The notes beneath the pieces are model-generated. The model was not told the origin of the DNA and ran no database searches. It saw nothing but the letters and a program-made list of their open reading frames with translations. 64,000 nucleotides of DNA. Source: Nymphaea colorata (lineage: Eukaryota; Streptophyta; Magnoliopsida; Nymphaeales; Nymphaeaceae). The stretch is from assembly GCF_008831285.2 (NCBI RefSeq), contig NC_045141.1, positions 17,594,106 through 17,658,105 on the forward strand. Reading direction: 5' to 3'. Numbering within the stretch: position 1 is the stretch's first letter; each line of letters opens with the position of its first letter. This document shows positions 25,891-39,200 of this stretch, one piece after another. The translations under genes were made by a program, and so were the position numbers.

Positions 25891-26966
25891 ATGATAGTAC
25901 CTAAAGTGAAGATAATTCTCGCAAACAATGGACAACAGACCGTAGTTTTTGGATGTTTATGTTATGCCTACAATGTTTACAAAAATCACAAGTTTGACTC
26001 GAATGAAAGTCATTGCATATTTCTCAGCGATCAATCAACTTACAAGGTTTATGATTTTGAAAGTAGGTTGTTGTTCACCACTAGCGACGTCAGATCTTTT
26101 AAAAATCGTTTTTCATATAAAATGAAATGCACACTGAACAAGTGATTCTTCTGTTACCATTCAATGATTACGTTTAATGTGAGCATGAGTTTCTTCCAAA
26201 CCCAAGCAAACCTCTTGTCAACCTTCAAAATGGAAATACTCAGTTTGAACCTCTAAACAATAACCAATCCAATCTAGATGATGGGACCAACCCTAACCTC
26301 ATTCCTCAAATCAATCGAGCCTACTCATGGTGATTTGGTCAAGTTTCAACCTTTGTCAAAGTCATGCACGACCCTAAATGGTGTGATGCCATGAAAGCCG
26401 AAATTAATGCATTAGAAGCCAATCATACCTGAACTATCACGAACGGCAAAACTCCTATAGGCTGCAAATAGGTGTTCAAAATCAAATACCAATCTAATGG
26501 TTCTATCAAATGGTACAATGTCTGCCTAGTTGCAATTGATTACAATGAAACTTTTGGTTTGTCCCCCAAGGTCTCTATTATTTAATGCCTTTTGACCATT
26601 GCAGCTATTCCAAAGTAGCACCTCTTTCAAGTGGAGGACGACATTCTCTAGATCATATGCAGAGCTCAAGTATATGGCCATGGCTCTCGCCATGTGTGAA
26701 CTTATTTGGCTAAAGACATTACTCTACAAAGAGCCCAGGACTTTATTCTGTGACAACCAAACTGTTTACAGTCAATCTAGTGTTCCGTGAAAGGACAAAA
26801 CACAACGAGATTGATTGTCATGTGGTTAGAAATAAGATTCAAAATGGAGTCATTCAAATTCAATTTGTCCCCACAACTAAGCAAGTTGCAGACATGTTCA
26901 CCAAGCCCTTGTGACGAAAAGCATCCACAATTTAAGAAAGCAAATTGGTGCTCGGCAAAATGGCAG
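25891..26966 (+). mobile_element. decayed Ty1/copia retrotransposon, pol remnants
   Basis: Three copia pol pieces in order on the plus strand. (1) 25930-26145: the integrase tail, FGCLCYAYNVYKNHKFDS then CIFLSDQS..YKVYDFESR, as in the usual FGC..Y..KF..R...CIFLGY block. (2) About 26340-26580: the start of reverse transcriptase, DPKWCDAMKAEINALEAN, then NGKTPIGCK*VFKIKY with an in-frame stop where Trp is expected. (3) About 26600-26930: RNase H, YMAMALAMCELIWL, LFCDNQT and [16 protein letters not shown]. The catalytic core of reverse transcriptase between pieces 2 and 3 is deleted, and several stops and frame changes are present, so it is inactive. Confidence 0.85.
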
Positions 26967-27135
26967 TGTTGGAAAGTTGTTACATTGAGTTTTTCATAAG
27001 GAAAATCAATCTTCTTGTTGAGGAATCCTATCTAAGATTAGTTGTTGCTTGATTTTAGGCCAGTTTGTAGGCTTCAAACATATATAGCTGAAGCCAAAGA
27101 GATTATATGTATCATAAATTGACAATCAATATAAT

Positions 27136-27170
<35 letters not shown>

Positions 27171-27175
27171 TCCAC
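26967..27175 (+). repeat. probable 3' LTR of the copia relic
   Basis: Begins TGTTGGAAAG right after the pol remnant, where a copia 3' LTR should start, and plausibly ends TTCCACA after a (TC)n run (27139-27166). TGTTGGAA and TTCCACA are near-complementary ends, as expected of an LTR. Only one LTR was found, so the boundaries cannot be checked against a partner. Confidence 0.55.
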
Positions 27176-30100
27176 AGAATTTAACAAAGGAAAGCACAAG
27201 CATTGAAGTTTGAAGTAGAAATTCGTGACGGTGAAACCGTGAAAGGTAGAGGGCAAGACACATAGATGCTAACACAGCTCACCTATGAGTGCTCCTGATT
27301 CCTTCAGAGTTCAGACCTGAGGAAGTGGTTGCCCACCGGCCGGCGATAGGTGACCTGTGACCGGAACGGCACCGGTGGGCAGAGGACCAGCCAAGCCGGC
27401 AAAGGGCGTCCTCGCTAGGAGGAGGCTAGGGTTCCAACCCTTTTCAGTTTTTTTTTCTCTTTCAACACTCGCACTGCTCACCTTGTTTTTGTTTTGAAAA
27501 AGTAGGTCCAAAAGGCCTTTCCCTCCTTATCAAAGAAAATTCATTTGTGAAAGATTAATCACATGGAGGATGCTGTGGACCCTCTTAATTGAAGTGAAGC
27601 CAATGGATTATCAATTTGACGTTTTGAAGTGGAAGAGTTCAAATTTTCGAGTAATGGCTGCAACAATGTTGCCAATAATTTTCACGTGATTTTGCACATG
27701 CAGTTCCTGTTTATGCACGTTTACAAGCATGTTTGGCACTTGCTTCTTATTCATATTTCAGACATTCAATGCCTATTCAGTTGAGATTAGGGCCACTGGG
27801 CATATGTTGTCGGTAATTGCTTGGCAAACAGTCAGTATCAACAAAATGAAAGGCCTTATCTTTCTTAAGAAAATTTTAAGTTTTGAAGTTCAGTTCAAAA
27901 TTTGAGTTCAGTTCAAAATTTGAGCATATATAACATAAGATATACAGAAGAAAAGAAAATTAGGAAATGCCATTTTCAAGTTTTCGATATTGTTTTCTGA
28001 AATCTTAATATGAATATCGCGATATTTTCGGGAAGAACCCATGTAACTTTTTTGCCAGCCTATGCCTCGTGCAAAATAAAAATATAATCCACATTCATCG
28101 TTATACTAATGTTGTGTTTGTTTCACCATAGATATGAGATCGGCGGTCTGAGATACCTAAGATCTAAGATCCATGGATTTAAGATCGAACCTCCTCCCCA
28201 TCCGACCTTAAATAATCTATGGTGTTTAAGATCTACCATAGGTTTAAAATCCTTGCTACTCAGGTCCTCAATTTGTTTGAACTAAGGATTTCTCGAAACA
28301 CATCTTTTATGCAGCCTTAGATCTAATATCCGAGGCTATCTAACATAACCTAACGACACAATAGAGAAGACTAAGCAAAACCTTGTCATATGATAAAGGG
28401 TTTATACATCTGGACTGACCTAGCCGATGCAAGTCTGTTCCCTTAAAATGTTTAGACTTGGGTTTAGGTTCGCCCTTTATCATATCTAATTCAGTCATGT
28501 ATGCCTTCATAGTACCTGACTCAGTTGTATTCAAACTTGAGATTTGAAACCGAATCCAGATCCAGCAGGGGTAAGACCTAAGTTTTGTATAATCAAACCA
28601 AATCCCTGTTGTAGGTAACGGTATACAGATACAGATACCATCAAATATATCAAATCCAAGTCCATGTTCAAATTTTACCCACCCATTTCCATTCCCCACC
28701 TATGGATGACTGCAACCAACCATAGCGGAGACAGCCATTCAATGTTTCTTTATTTTAACATTAACATCCTTGAATATTTGCTCAGTTAAGTGCCCCTTCA
28801 TATATGAAAATCTTTACCAAAAAATTTTTCTAACTCCGGCACTATATAGAACCATGCAGAACCAGTCAGACTACAGGAAAATTGACCATCCACTATGATC
28901 CATACATATACAAACAACTGTTTCTGAAATCTAGAGGGTTTGTTTTGTAGTCTTCTGAATCATGTCAGCCCACCCCTTAGCCTATTTTAGTTCAGCACCT
29001 AAAAGTGTTATGGTGTGAAACCGGAATAAGACTCATCGAGAACTTAAATAATCCATTGCTCTCAAGCCCTTCTCAAACATGAAGTGTTCCAACAAATTTA
29101 GACAAATCCTTCAGAAATATCAGGATTTGTTCAACTAGTTCATGCTGAATTATTTTTATTTTTCTGTCCCCAACAAACGTTTAGTTGAGGAAAAAAATAT
29201 CAAAGAAATGCAAGTGTCTGCAAAAAATCTTGTGAGTATTTTATGAATCTACCCTAAATATTGAGATAGATTCATGAACTAGTTGAACAAATATTCCATA
29301 TAAATTTATATGAATATTTGAGGTGGATTGATGAAGCATTCACACAACATATGAATTCCATGAATCTATCCACATATTTAATATTTAAAACCGAAGCATT
29401 CACATGCACAGCCTGCCAAACAGTCCACAACCAAACCGACACTTGTGGCGTTATAAATGAAGTATGGCGAGAGAAAAATATCTCCCATTAATGTGGACAG
29501 CCGAGCCAAGATGCCTTTTTTGGTGGTGACTTGCATTCATCGAAGACTGAAGAAATGAAGGCGACGGATTTGAGCTGCCGAAGGAACTCATTCACTTCTG
29601 CCATTAAATGTCACCTGCTTCGCCCTTCCTTTCGGGCCCCAGAATCGACACCTCCGTTTTTTGACCGAACACGTGAAGTGAGGAGGAAACGGAAACCCAA
29701 CTGGCCCGGCCAAGCCAGCCGGCCAGGTGGGGTTGCTCGTCACTGTCCGTCGTATTGTTGGCCACCGTTTCATTCTCGTCGGCGATCATCGCTGCAATCC
29801 CGATCGTCACTCACGATTTCGTTCTCGTGGAGCAACTCTTTAAGAACACCTGCCTCCTTTGAGGGACATTTTAGTCCCTCAATAGCCCAAATGTTTAAGT
29901 CTGCTACATATCGGGTCTGGTAGCTGCCTGTTTTCTTTTATATATCATATAAACTAGATACGCTAGATCTTGCCATATGATAAAAAAAATTAAAGTCCAA
30001 AAACACTACAAACCGTTGCTACAATCACTGTGAATCATTATTGCATCATAAGATGAACCATCGTTTATGATCGTCACATCTCTCATTCCAATCAATTGCT

Positions 30101-32181
30101 TGTGTTTTTAAAAATGTTTCAAACACAAAAGAGGGCTATGCTTCCTTCAAGTCCTTTCCCGTTTCAAAAAGGGAAGATGCAAAGGAAAAGTTCAGAATTC
30201 GCATAAATTTTTGCATAGAAATAATATTTGGTCACACTCCCATAATTCTGACGGTTTCTTTTAAATATTCTAGATAAGAAATGGTTTTGTTTTTTTTAAA
30301 TCTTATATTTATAGAAAATGGTGTAAGCCCCCGATTCCTAGATCATCTTGGAGATTGAAGTAGTGACATGGTGTTCTCTGGGCATTCGTGCAAAAATGCA
30401 AACAGTTGTTGCTTGAGTTTGATCGGGGAATATCAAATTCTGCTTAAATTGGTCTTGCTTTCCAATGTGGGGACTGAGAAAAATGTCTTTGGAGATGAGC
30501 CAAATCCAAAATTTGCATGTAATCTCATTTGGATGGGAACTTAACTGGATGATCTGGAACTCAAATTCACATGCAAAAGTTGCAACCTATGCCCATGCAT
30601 TCAAGTTATAATTTATTAAAGTTTGGCCAGCATGCCGACCATATCTATCGATCCAAACAGGATCTACAAAATAAAAAAGTCATGGTCGAAGCTTTTACAG
30701 AGGATCATATGGGTACAGTTCATCAAACAGTAACACCCTATTCCTGTTTCTGTAAAGGCAAACAATAAATTTATTTCAAACCATGTGATATTAATAGTCA
30801 TTGTTTCATAACATGAACATGTATCATTACCACAAAACGCTACATACTAGATGTTCTCATTAATTAAAACGTCCGATCAACCAAGTAAAATGCTCTGACA
30901 TCCAAGGCATACCTGCCCATGAAAGAAAATATATAAATAAACAATGCGTTAGAATCATTTTTTCTTCCTTGGAACATTTTACATGCAAAAGAAGGCATGC
31001 TTGGGATTTGATCCACAGTCTCCCAACTCGACATCTGTCCCATTCACCTATTTACACTTGTAGTTGTTGGAGTAATTGTCATCATACTACTTTTGTGTAT
31101 TTAATGGCTACCTTTCTGCTCCAGACCTGTGGATTTCTGTAGTAGTACAGAGATATCGATATTTTTCATTGAAGTTCTGGAATGGCCCATTCCATAAGTG
31201 TCTGCTACAGTTTATACATTTGTGATCTTCTGATCTTTCTAGGGCTAAGTGGACAGTTCGTCTAAAGATCAGGTTGCTATAACTCATTTTCCTTTATTGG
31301 GTTACCTAACTGTAAGGGCTTATAAAGGAGGGAGGCCTGGCCTCCAGCAGGTGGATTGTAGAACCTAACTGTTAAGGGCTTTCCATTTGATTGACAACCC
31401 ACAGTGACAACTTTGATTCAATCCATATTTAAAAGTCCAAACATTTACTGGGTGACAGAAAGAGGCGGAGGTTAACATGAGGGCTCATTTCACTTCTTAT
31501 ATTTTTGGGGTCTTGGACTGTGTTGGAACATGAATGAAGAAGTACTGTGTAGCTTTCAACTTGAGTGTTGTGATCCCACTTTTTAGAGTACAAGAGAATA
31601 ACAGCCATGACAACCGAACGGAGATGGTGTCTTCTGCACACCCACCTGCCAAACCAACCATTATACGCCCTTAAGGCGGTGTTGATCAATCTCATTTCAC
31701 ATTGCTCTTCATTGTTTGGATATGAGATGCCAATGAGTTGAGTCTAGGGGGGTCCATATTATTTAGATGGATCTGGTCAATAGAATAAGTTGGGACTACT
31801 TTATCAGATTAAGAGGCAAGAAGCCGAATAAAGTCAAAATCATTAATTAGTCCACTTTATATATGAAAACAGGATCTTTCACACAGTTTACAAGTGAAAC
31901 CCAGCTTATCCAAAACCTGAACCGATTTGGTCGACTCAGAGCAACTGCTCGTTTAGGAGCAATGGAGCGTGCTTGTATATACGTGCATATATTCTTTTGT
32001 ATGTAAGCATGCGCTTATCAAAAGCATATCCATGTAAATGATAACTGCTATTCAACTTTTTCACATACAGCATTGTTGGTTTATGCTGCCATATATATTC
32101 TATTTTCCTTTAGCCTGAAGACATCCTTTTTGCAACAACCCCCACTTGGGCTTTTTCGATTCTTTTAATTCTTATATATAT

Positions 32182-32224
<43 letters not shown>

Positions 32225-33709
32225 GGGCCATGAATAATTTTGACACGGTTTTTTTCTCCTCTGTAGTCTTTTCACTTCTTGTCATGCATAATTTAGACTT
32301 TACAGAGCCTAAGCTTCGCTTTCATCGTTTCCATAACCTTTTGCTTGCCTTTGTGTTGTTGATTTTGCATGGTTTGGTTCTCTTTCTATCTTCGTCGCAG
32401 AGCGCAATTTAGTCGTTGAGGTTACTGCGGGTTAAATTGCTAAATGAGCAGCATGTGCTTGATGACATTTGATATGTTTAGCCTTTTTCACATTCTTGGA
32501 CGTGTTCCTTGGAAAAGTGAATGAATGGATGTACTCTCAATCGTGCTCAAAAGCTTATGAATCACTATAAAACTCAATGGTACATTATATATGTTATTGT
32601 CATGGATAGTTAAAGTAGAAACACGAAGAAAAAGGTTGAAACTTGGAAACTAATATTGGACTACCTATCACCTTTTTCCCTTTGTTTTTTTTTCAATCAT
32701 CCATCACAATGGATCGAATGACCCTCATAAGTGAGCTGAATAAATTATGGATGGTCAATCACTATATATATAATGCTAGCAACTAGGGCCATCCATTTAA
32801 AATCAGACGGCTCCTGTTGGTGGCTTTCATTCCACCAAATAAACTTATCATTAAAGAACTTCGGTTTCGGTTGATTAACTGAGAAGCTTAATTTGATTCC
32901 AGATGATGCCTTCTCATTTGAGCTCACTATCAACTTAGTTAATGCAAATGTTGATCTCTTCTTCACCTTCAAGGTCAAATATAGCATTGTTACCAAAATC
33001 GACCTGTACAGGCTGATTCAGATTGAATTGGTGAAGAACCTATTCATTCAGTGGCCGATTCAAGCTTGCCGCATATTTAAAAAGTATATTCTTTTGTTTT
33101 TTCCAAAACATGAGTTTTTTAAATATTTTTGTCGATTCAAAACCAATTCTTTTAAACCAGCTGAGTCTAGATCCAGACATGGTCGAGCTTATCCTTCTTG
33201 TCTTTTAAATTCGCTGGCGATGAGGACACTCGAGATGCCAACAAAACATGCCCATGAATATGCCACCTTATCCTATACCATGCCTTTTGTTTTGAGTAAA
33301 ATTAAAAATGAAAAAGATCAAACCATTTATCTTTTGTTTCTGTCTTTATCCCTTATCCGTATATTTGAGTTTTTAATCTGTTGCTCTACATTCGTGTTTC
33401 CTTGAGTGAAGGAATATATGTGCGATTTGGAGAAATGGCGCTAATTTGACGGCCATTTGTTTCACCTTGAAAGGTTGTTGTCTCATCGTAAGAACTTCTC
33501 TTAAGTTGTTAGTCGAGTAACTTGTGTTCTTAGACCTCCTTTCAACGAGTGGAGGCCTAAGCACAGTTCACTTGAGGGGCCTTTTGATTTCTCTGCATTT
33601 CAGTTGAGAATCAGATTTCAAATTAAATCCATAACTGTGGATTTGAGAACTTGAATTTGAATAGCCATTAAGCCTTGAATCCATTAATCTTGAGTCAAAG
33701 GGGTCAGAT
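27176..33709. other. 6.5 kb intergenic stretch, no gene seen
   Basis: No recognisable protein. The longest frames are 32893-33405 (+, 170 codons), 29531-29923 (+, 130) and 28340-28699 (-, 119); none has a domain I know. A (CT)n run of about 40 bases (32184-32223) precedes a small frame at 32230-32412 that encodes a hydrophobic peptide. A leader-like arrangement is possible but unsupported. The stretch at 28110-28300 (GTGTTTGTTTCACC..) has the look of a small DNA transposon without provable ends. Confidence 0.45.
29127..29293. repeat. short inverted repeat, 20-bp arms
   Basis: ATTTGTTCAACTAGTTCATG at about 29126-29146 is matched by its exact reverse complement at about 29274-29294, leaving a loop of about 127 bases. 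It could be the core of a foldback element. No flanking duplication was found. Confidence 0.6.
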
Positions 33710-33711
33710 CC

Positions 33712-33870
33712 GAGAGGCGTAGCATGTTTGGTAGAGTTGGCAAATCGATAAAAATCTGGTCATCAGTTTGATTTCTGGTAGGTACGACTCTCCTGAACTA
33801 TAGATGCACTACCCTTTTAGTTGACAGTGCCTTGTTTCTGAACTGCAAACGGATGCACTACCTCTAGTTA
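33712..33870 (+). mobile_element. tRNA-derived SINE, copy 3
   Basis: GAGAGGCGTAGCATGTTTGG (A-box-like), then GTCATCAGTTTGATTTC (B-box-like) about 45 bases on, then GGTAGGTACGACTCTCC. It matches the head of the copy at 13735 but diverges more in the body. Confidence 0.55.
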
Positions 33871-35184
33871 ACAGGTGTCTTTCCATCCAAGGCCCAAAAA
33901 CAAGGTCTGGACAGTGGGGCAAGGGACAGAGGAGATGAAAAATGAAGGGTTGAAGATACCTCTATACCTTACTCAGATAATGAATTTCGGATCTAAATCA
34001 GATATAAACAAACAATCCCCCGGTGCTCTCTCTCCCTCCTCTTTTGTAAAGGCTGAATGCGTCCGCTGCGCTGAACACAACCCAGAAAATATTTTTCAAT
34101 TGACTTTTTCTCTCTCTCCACCTTTTTGCTCCAGCTCTCTCGTAACCTTTTTTGCCTTCTTTTTCTCTCTCTGCGTATCTTTCCTTTTAGCATTGAGCTT
34201 TCTGGAAAGCGTGCACTGCGTTTCGTCGTGGAAGAGGACACGTGAGCCCAACATTTGCCCATGAAATTAACAATAGATTCGTACTCTTTTGGATGTTTTT
34301 CCTCAGATTCATTTTCTTCAATCGTCTTGAATCATTCGTCTCATTACTGTGCTTACCCAATTTCTGATATAGAGAGCACGCAAGGGGTTATCCAGGGAAT
34401 CGTTCTTTGTTTCTTATTCGTTGTCTTTTACCGGAGATGAATCACATTGTAGAAACCATGCTTCCACATTTTGACGGGAAGAAAGAAAGAGAGAGAGGTA
34501 ACAAGAACTCATTTTTTGTGCTAAGCGCCATGCCTACACATGCCAACCAACCATCTGCGTCCAACCATGCATGCCTGCAGCTTAGCCACTTGCATACGCC
34601 AACACTGCTTCACCAAAAGGAGACACGAATTGACGGCTTATGCCCACAAATTTGTGCAAGCAAACTAAATGGATACTCTTCCTTCTATACATTGGACTCT
34701 TCCAAGAAGAGTACTGTTGAAGATGTCAGATATAGAGGAAGACCTACAGCCAGAAGAAACGACCTGTTTGTCGTCGGAAAGGTACCCAGATAGGGAATCC
34801 TGAATGGAAACTCCCGAAAGGAGAGTAATTTCTGTGGCAGATGGTCGCTGGGTGGCAACTCTAACCAGATAGATAGCAGTAGCGGTCTGATGGCGGACCA
34901 TGTGATTCCCTGACTTACCACATACTCATGTTAAGATCTCATCACTTTGCTGCACAATTGGCAGAATCGTTTCTTGTTCGCGCGCTTGATTGTCGGGAAA
35001 AATAAATGACAGGGTTTCGATCGGAATGAATAGTAAGTACAGCAGACAATGCTGAGCTTGAGGCATACGGACCCTGTTTTTCAGCAAGGCATGCTGTTAA
35101 AAATTGGGAGATACCCCCGCTGCTCTTCTTTTTTTCTTGCCTATTCAGGATTGCTTTGGGAGTTGGGTGGGGAGCCCTATACTA
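33871..35184. other. intergenic, no gene seen
   Basis: Pyrimidine-rich tracts (34030-34200) that could be part of a leader or an LTR, and unassigned frames at 33875-34264 and 34407-34793 (+). Nothing recognisable in either strand. Confidence 0.45.
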
Positions 35185-35305
35185 TCAACTAAAATATGGC
35201 ACATCAATATGTAGTAGAAGAAAATAACACCCAGCAGTACAGCAAAATAACATCCATAAAAATCAAACGTTCACTAGCAATCCAACCAGCTATGCTACGC
35301 CGTTT
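35185..35305 (-). mobile_element. tRNA-derived SINE, copy 4
   Basis: On the minus strand AACGGCGTAGCATAGCTGG, then about 45 bases on GGATGTTATTTTGC and TGGGTGTTATTTTC. Same head and body order as the copy at 13735; truncated at its 3' end. Confidence 0.55.
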
Positions 35306-35444
35306 ATACCGTTTATAGATCTGCTAAGATAAAGACTCGTAAGAAACTATAACTACATCGGGTTGCCTCATGTGCTCATCCACGTTCACACAAACACGTG
35401 CATTGTGCATGTGCGTAACACACAGGTGTGTGCGAACAAACTGA

Positions 35445-35640
35445 ACGAGATAGCTTACATCAACCTAAAGCTGAAGGCAATACAACTAGTAACTTGTCGA
35501 CAAAATTTTAATTGTTTTTTGACAGTTCACACACACAAAGTGTGAATCCTTCGGCAGTGCAAACAAGTTGAATTGGATATCACATCAATCTAAAGCTGAA
35601 GGGCAATCCAATTGGTAACTTGTCGATAAATTTAAATTTT
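35445..35640. repeat. imperfect tandem duplication
   Basis: ACATCAACCTAAAGCTGAAGG..AACTTGTCGACAAA is repeated about 125 bases later as ACATCAATCTAAAGCTGAAGGG..AACTTGTCGATAAA. Non-coding. Confidence 0.75.
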
Positions 35641-35867
35641 TTTTTTCAAAATGAACAGAAACAGATGCTGATACTCGATTAACGAGCTTATATAGAAGTC
35701 TGACATGGGAGCCTACTTTAGCTTGTGAATGTTATGGACGTTACACTTGGAAGAAGTCAACGACCACTTGATCAGGTGATGTTGGGATTGACTTTGACGG
35801 ATGTGCATGTGTGTGTGAGAGAGAGAGAGAGAGAGACCTTAAAACAGAAACTCCTTGTATCGTATAT

Positions 35868-36032
35868 ACGGGTGTTGTCAAAGCCAGGCAGCTGTAATGG
35901 GTTTCTTACAAATAATGACAAACCCAAAGGGCCCAGATCCAACAAGTTCCCTTGTATTCGAGATATGGCTGTTGTCAAAGCCAGAAGTGTGGATTTCTTA
36001 CAAATAATGACAACCCAAAGGGCCCAGATCCC
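35868..36032. repeat. imperfect tandem duplication, unit about 82 bp
   Basis: GTTGTCAAAGCCAG..TTTCTTACAAATAATGACAAACCCAAAGGGCCCAGATCC recurs directly downstream with small indels. It lies just 3' of the ubiquitin-protease gene. Confidence 0.8.
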
Positions 36033-36236
36033 CTAATTTCCTTTTATTAGTGGGAGAAACCATGTAAGAATAACAGGAAAAAAAATTGAATGCACCTTAG
36101 GTCAGCTAATTTATCGACTGCTCTTCATCTTGTTTTGAACGGAATGAGCAGATCCGACTATCATCACACGTAAATTGGGATTCTCTACTCACCTAGGTAT
36201 GACATTGATGCAGACTTTGTCCCATGCCTACGTAAT

Positions 36237-39200
36237 TCAGTACGTCTCCTGCCTTGGCCTCTCGCAATTTGCAAGCAGCCGCGAGCCGTTTCTATAGGGC
36301 TCCAAATCTGTCAAACTGCCATTATCAACCTCACCATCACCACTGCCAAGAAAAGAATGAGCAAAGCCATTGCAGAGGGAGCTAGTTTTCATGTTATACT
36401 CAGTTGTAAGAATTTCTCCGTCAGCTGTTTCAAGCTGACCAAAATGATCAGGACTCCGATCCGCTTTATAATTATCCAACGAGTTCCTGTTCATTCCAGC
36501 AGCCTTGTCAGAAAAGCCTGGAGCAAAAAGTGGCTTTGGTCTCCTGAACGATCTAAGAAGGCTCTCCTTCGGGGACAATAAAGCATTATCATCTACAAGC
36601 CCATCTGTGCAAATCCTTCCGGTTTCAGTAATCCCCTTCTCCACATTCTCATCTACTGGTGGAACAGTGATACGCTCTGTTGCAGACAGTTGACTGGGAA
36701 TAGAAGACGTAGCTACATGCATTTTTCTACTTAACTCTAGTGATGCAGATGCATGGGAAATTCCATTAACAGATAAATCTCCATAGTTGAACTGACCATA
36801 ATCCAGTTGCCTCTGATCCTTATGCTTTGATGACATCTCATTGCAGTCATACGAATCCCACATGCTATTGCTGGTTGTGCAACCGTCCACAGGCAGATCA
36901 TGGTTGGTGTGTCCACCCAAGTCAGGCTCTTCGCTTCTAGAAACAGAAACTTCGGATGACGAAGATGGCCCATTGAAGGTTATACTGCTTGAGTTGTTCT
37001 GAGAAGTTGGAACTGCATCCATGCCCATGGTTTTTGGTTTTGCATGAACCAGCACATCCACTGAATCTTCTTTTCCTGTTGCAGAGTCTGGCTGTGATCT
37101 TTGGACCTCAATTCCAAGTTCCACACTCCAATCAGGCATTTGTCTTCCTGGAGACATAACATGTAACGGCTCGATGATGCTGACGGAGCTAGTTGTGGGA
37201 CATGGGAGTTCTTCGATACTAACTGACTGCTCATCATCATTCTTCAACACCTTGAAAGTTTTACCACTAGATGGACGGACAATTATCCTGCAAAAATGTG
37301 TTATGCAGAGCATGAGCACAGCTGTTGGCGCAAAGAACATTTGAGTGCTATACGTATACAATGCCATTCTACAAAATTTGAGCAGAATTGTGGATGAAAA
37401 ATAACACTTTCTCAGGCTGCTAGTGACCAGCTAAAATCTCTAAAATAATATTATGGTAGATGGAGAGCCACCAAGCAAAATCCACAGGAATATCTAACTC
37501 TTACATACGTTGCAATATATATATATATAAGGATCCTTACATTATACCTCCCAATCGTACCTCTTGATGTTTTGAAGATGTTTCTAATGAGTGTTTAGAA
37601 GTATAGGGACGAAGAAACAAATCAAGAAAAATGTAAGTGAGACAGGGTCAGAAGATTGGCAGTCTCATAAAGCTAGCAGTTATTCTGTGCGCTTGCCTTG
37701 AAGATTTATGCAAGTCTTCTCAAGTTTTTATAGCTCAATAAATGTATAAAACCTCAGCCGAGCACACATCAATGAATTGAATAGGGAGCTAACAGTTTCA
37801 GTGTATGAACAGACAATTGGCTACAAGCCATACACGGGAAAATATCCATAAAAAAGTACAGAACATGATCTATAAGGAGTATCCATTCCTTTTCCTTCTT
37901 CTTTTGCAGAATAAAACACACTTAGCTGTGATACTACATTACGGTTTTCAGTATTTGGAAGACCAAACCATTTTCAGGTATGAACTTGCATATTTGGTTG
38001 GAAACCAAGAGATTTGAATATTATAAATAATGTGAATTTGGCTAGCTCTAAACAACGTTAGACTAATAAGAATATTATAAGACTTCCATGTCCAAGAAAG
38101 GACTTGTGTAGTATAAAATACAGAAAATGAAGGTGTTTTTTATACTGTGAAAACATACATGCAAGTAAGCTTCACTCTACCAATTCAACATGTGCAAAGC
38201 ATTGAACATCTTTATGCTCATTCCTTCTATTTCCATGGAAAAGAAAGCAGCTCTCACGGAATGCTTAACATAGGTAGTTGTGCACATTGATAAAAGCACA
38301 TGCAAATACATGTGCATGTTTATGTGTGTCTGTGTGTGCAACACATACTCTATTAAGGTCTTAATTCCTACTGTTTGAAGCAACTCAAAATCTCAAGCAA
38401 CTTCCCCGATCTCTGTCCTCATACACGCACATAGAGAAAGAGAGAGTTGTTAAAGTCGTTCCAATAGTTAGTTGTCAGGATCTAGTTACGTACATACTAA
38501 ATATGTATGACATTGTTTTCTTATATCCTTTTAGGTTGATTTTATAGTACCTCAACATAGCACCAAAACCTTCCCTTTCTATTGATCGCATTGGAAGAAA
38601 GAGAAAATAAGGAATAGCTCTCCAATCACAGTTATATGTTTACACACACACCCGCACACACAAATTTGATATGTGCTCAAAGGTTTGACCTGCTATATAG
38701 AAGCATATAAGCTCTTTGAGAGAGCACCTCCTCCAGTTCCACTTTCATTACCTGAAATGGCATCAGAGAATATCAGGAAACAGATTAAACATTGAACAGA
38801 AAAAAAATCTCCATGAGATTGGACATACAATTACCTTGCAATCATCAATCCTGTACCAATTCCCTTGATTATCCTTGGTATAGCAGATGTAATGCCCAAA
38901 AAATGAAGCATTAAGCATGTCAACATGAACGACAATGGCATAGAGTCTGTAAATATTGGTGCCATCACCTGCTTCACTCATGTACGGACCCAGATCTAGA
39001 GTTTCAGGAAAAGTCACCCTCTTGTTTAACTTTCCAAATCTTCCACTCTGAAAGTCCCAACATGTAATATCACATAAGAAGCCTCTATTAGACTATTCAA
39101 GGATGCACCTTAGGTGATAGTGCAGGAGCAAATAAAACTAACCTGGAATCGCTTTAAAGCAATTGTAAGGACATTTGGAGCCTGATGGACAGTGAGCCGC

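Noticed and set aside
29531-29923. 130-codon plus-strand frame with basic residues
   Set aside because: Overlapping minus-strand frames are equally open, and there is no recognisable family or conserved motif.
32893-33405. 170-codon plus-strand frame
   Set aside because: No domain, compositionally like its surroundings, and no sign of splicing or a partner exon.
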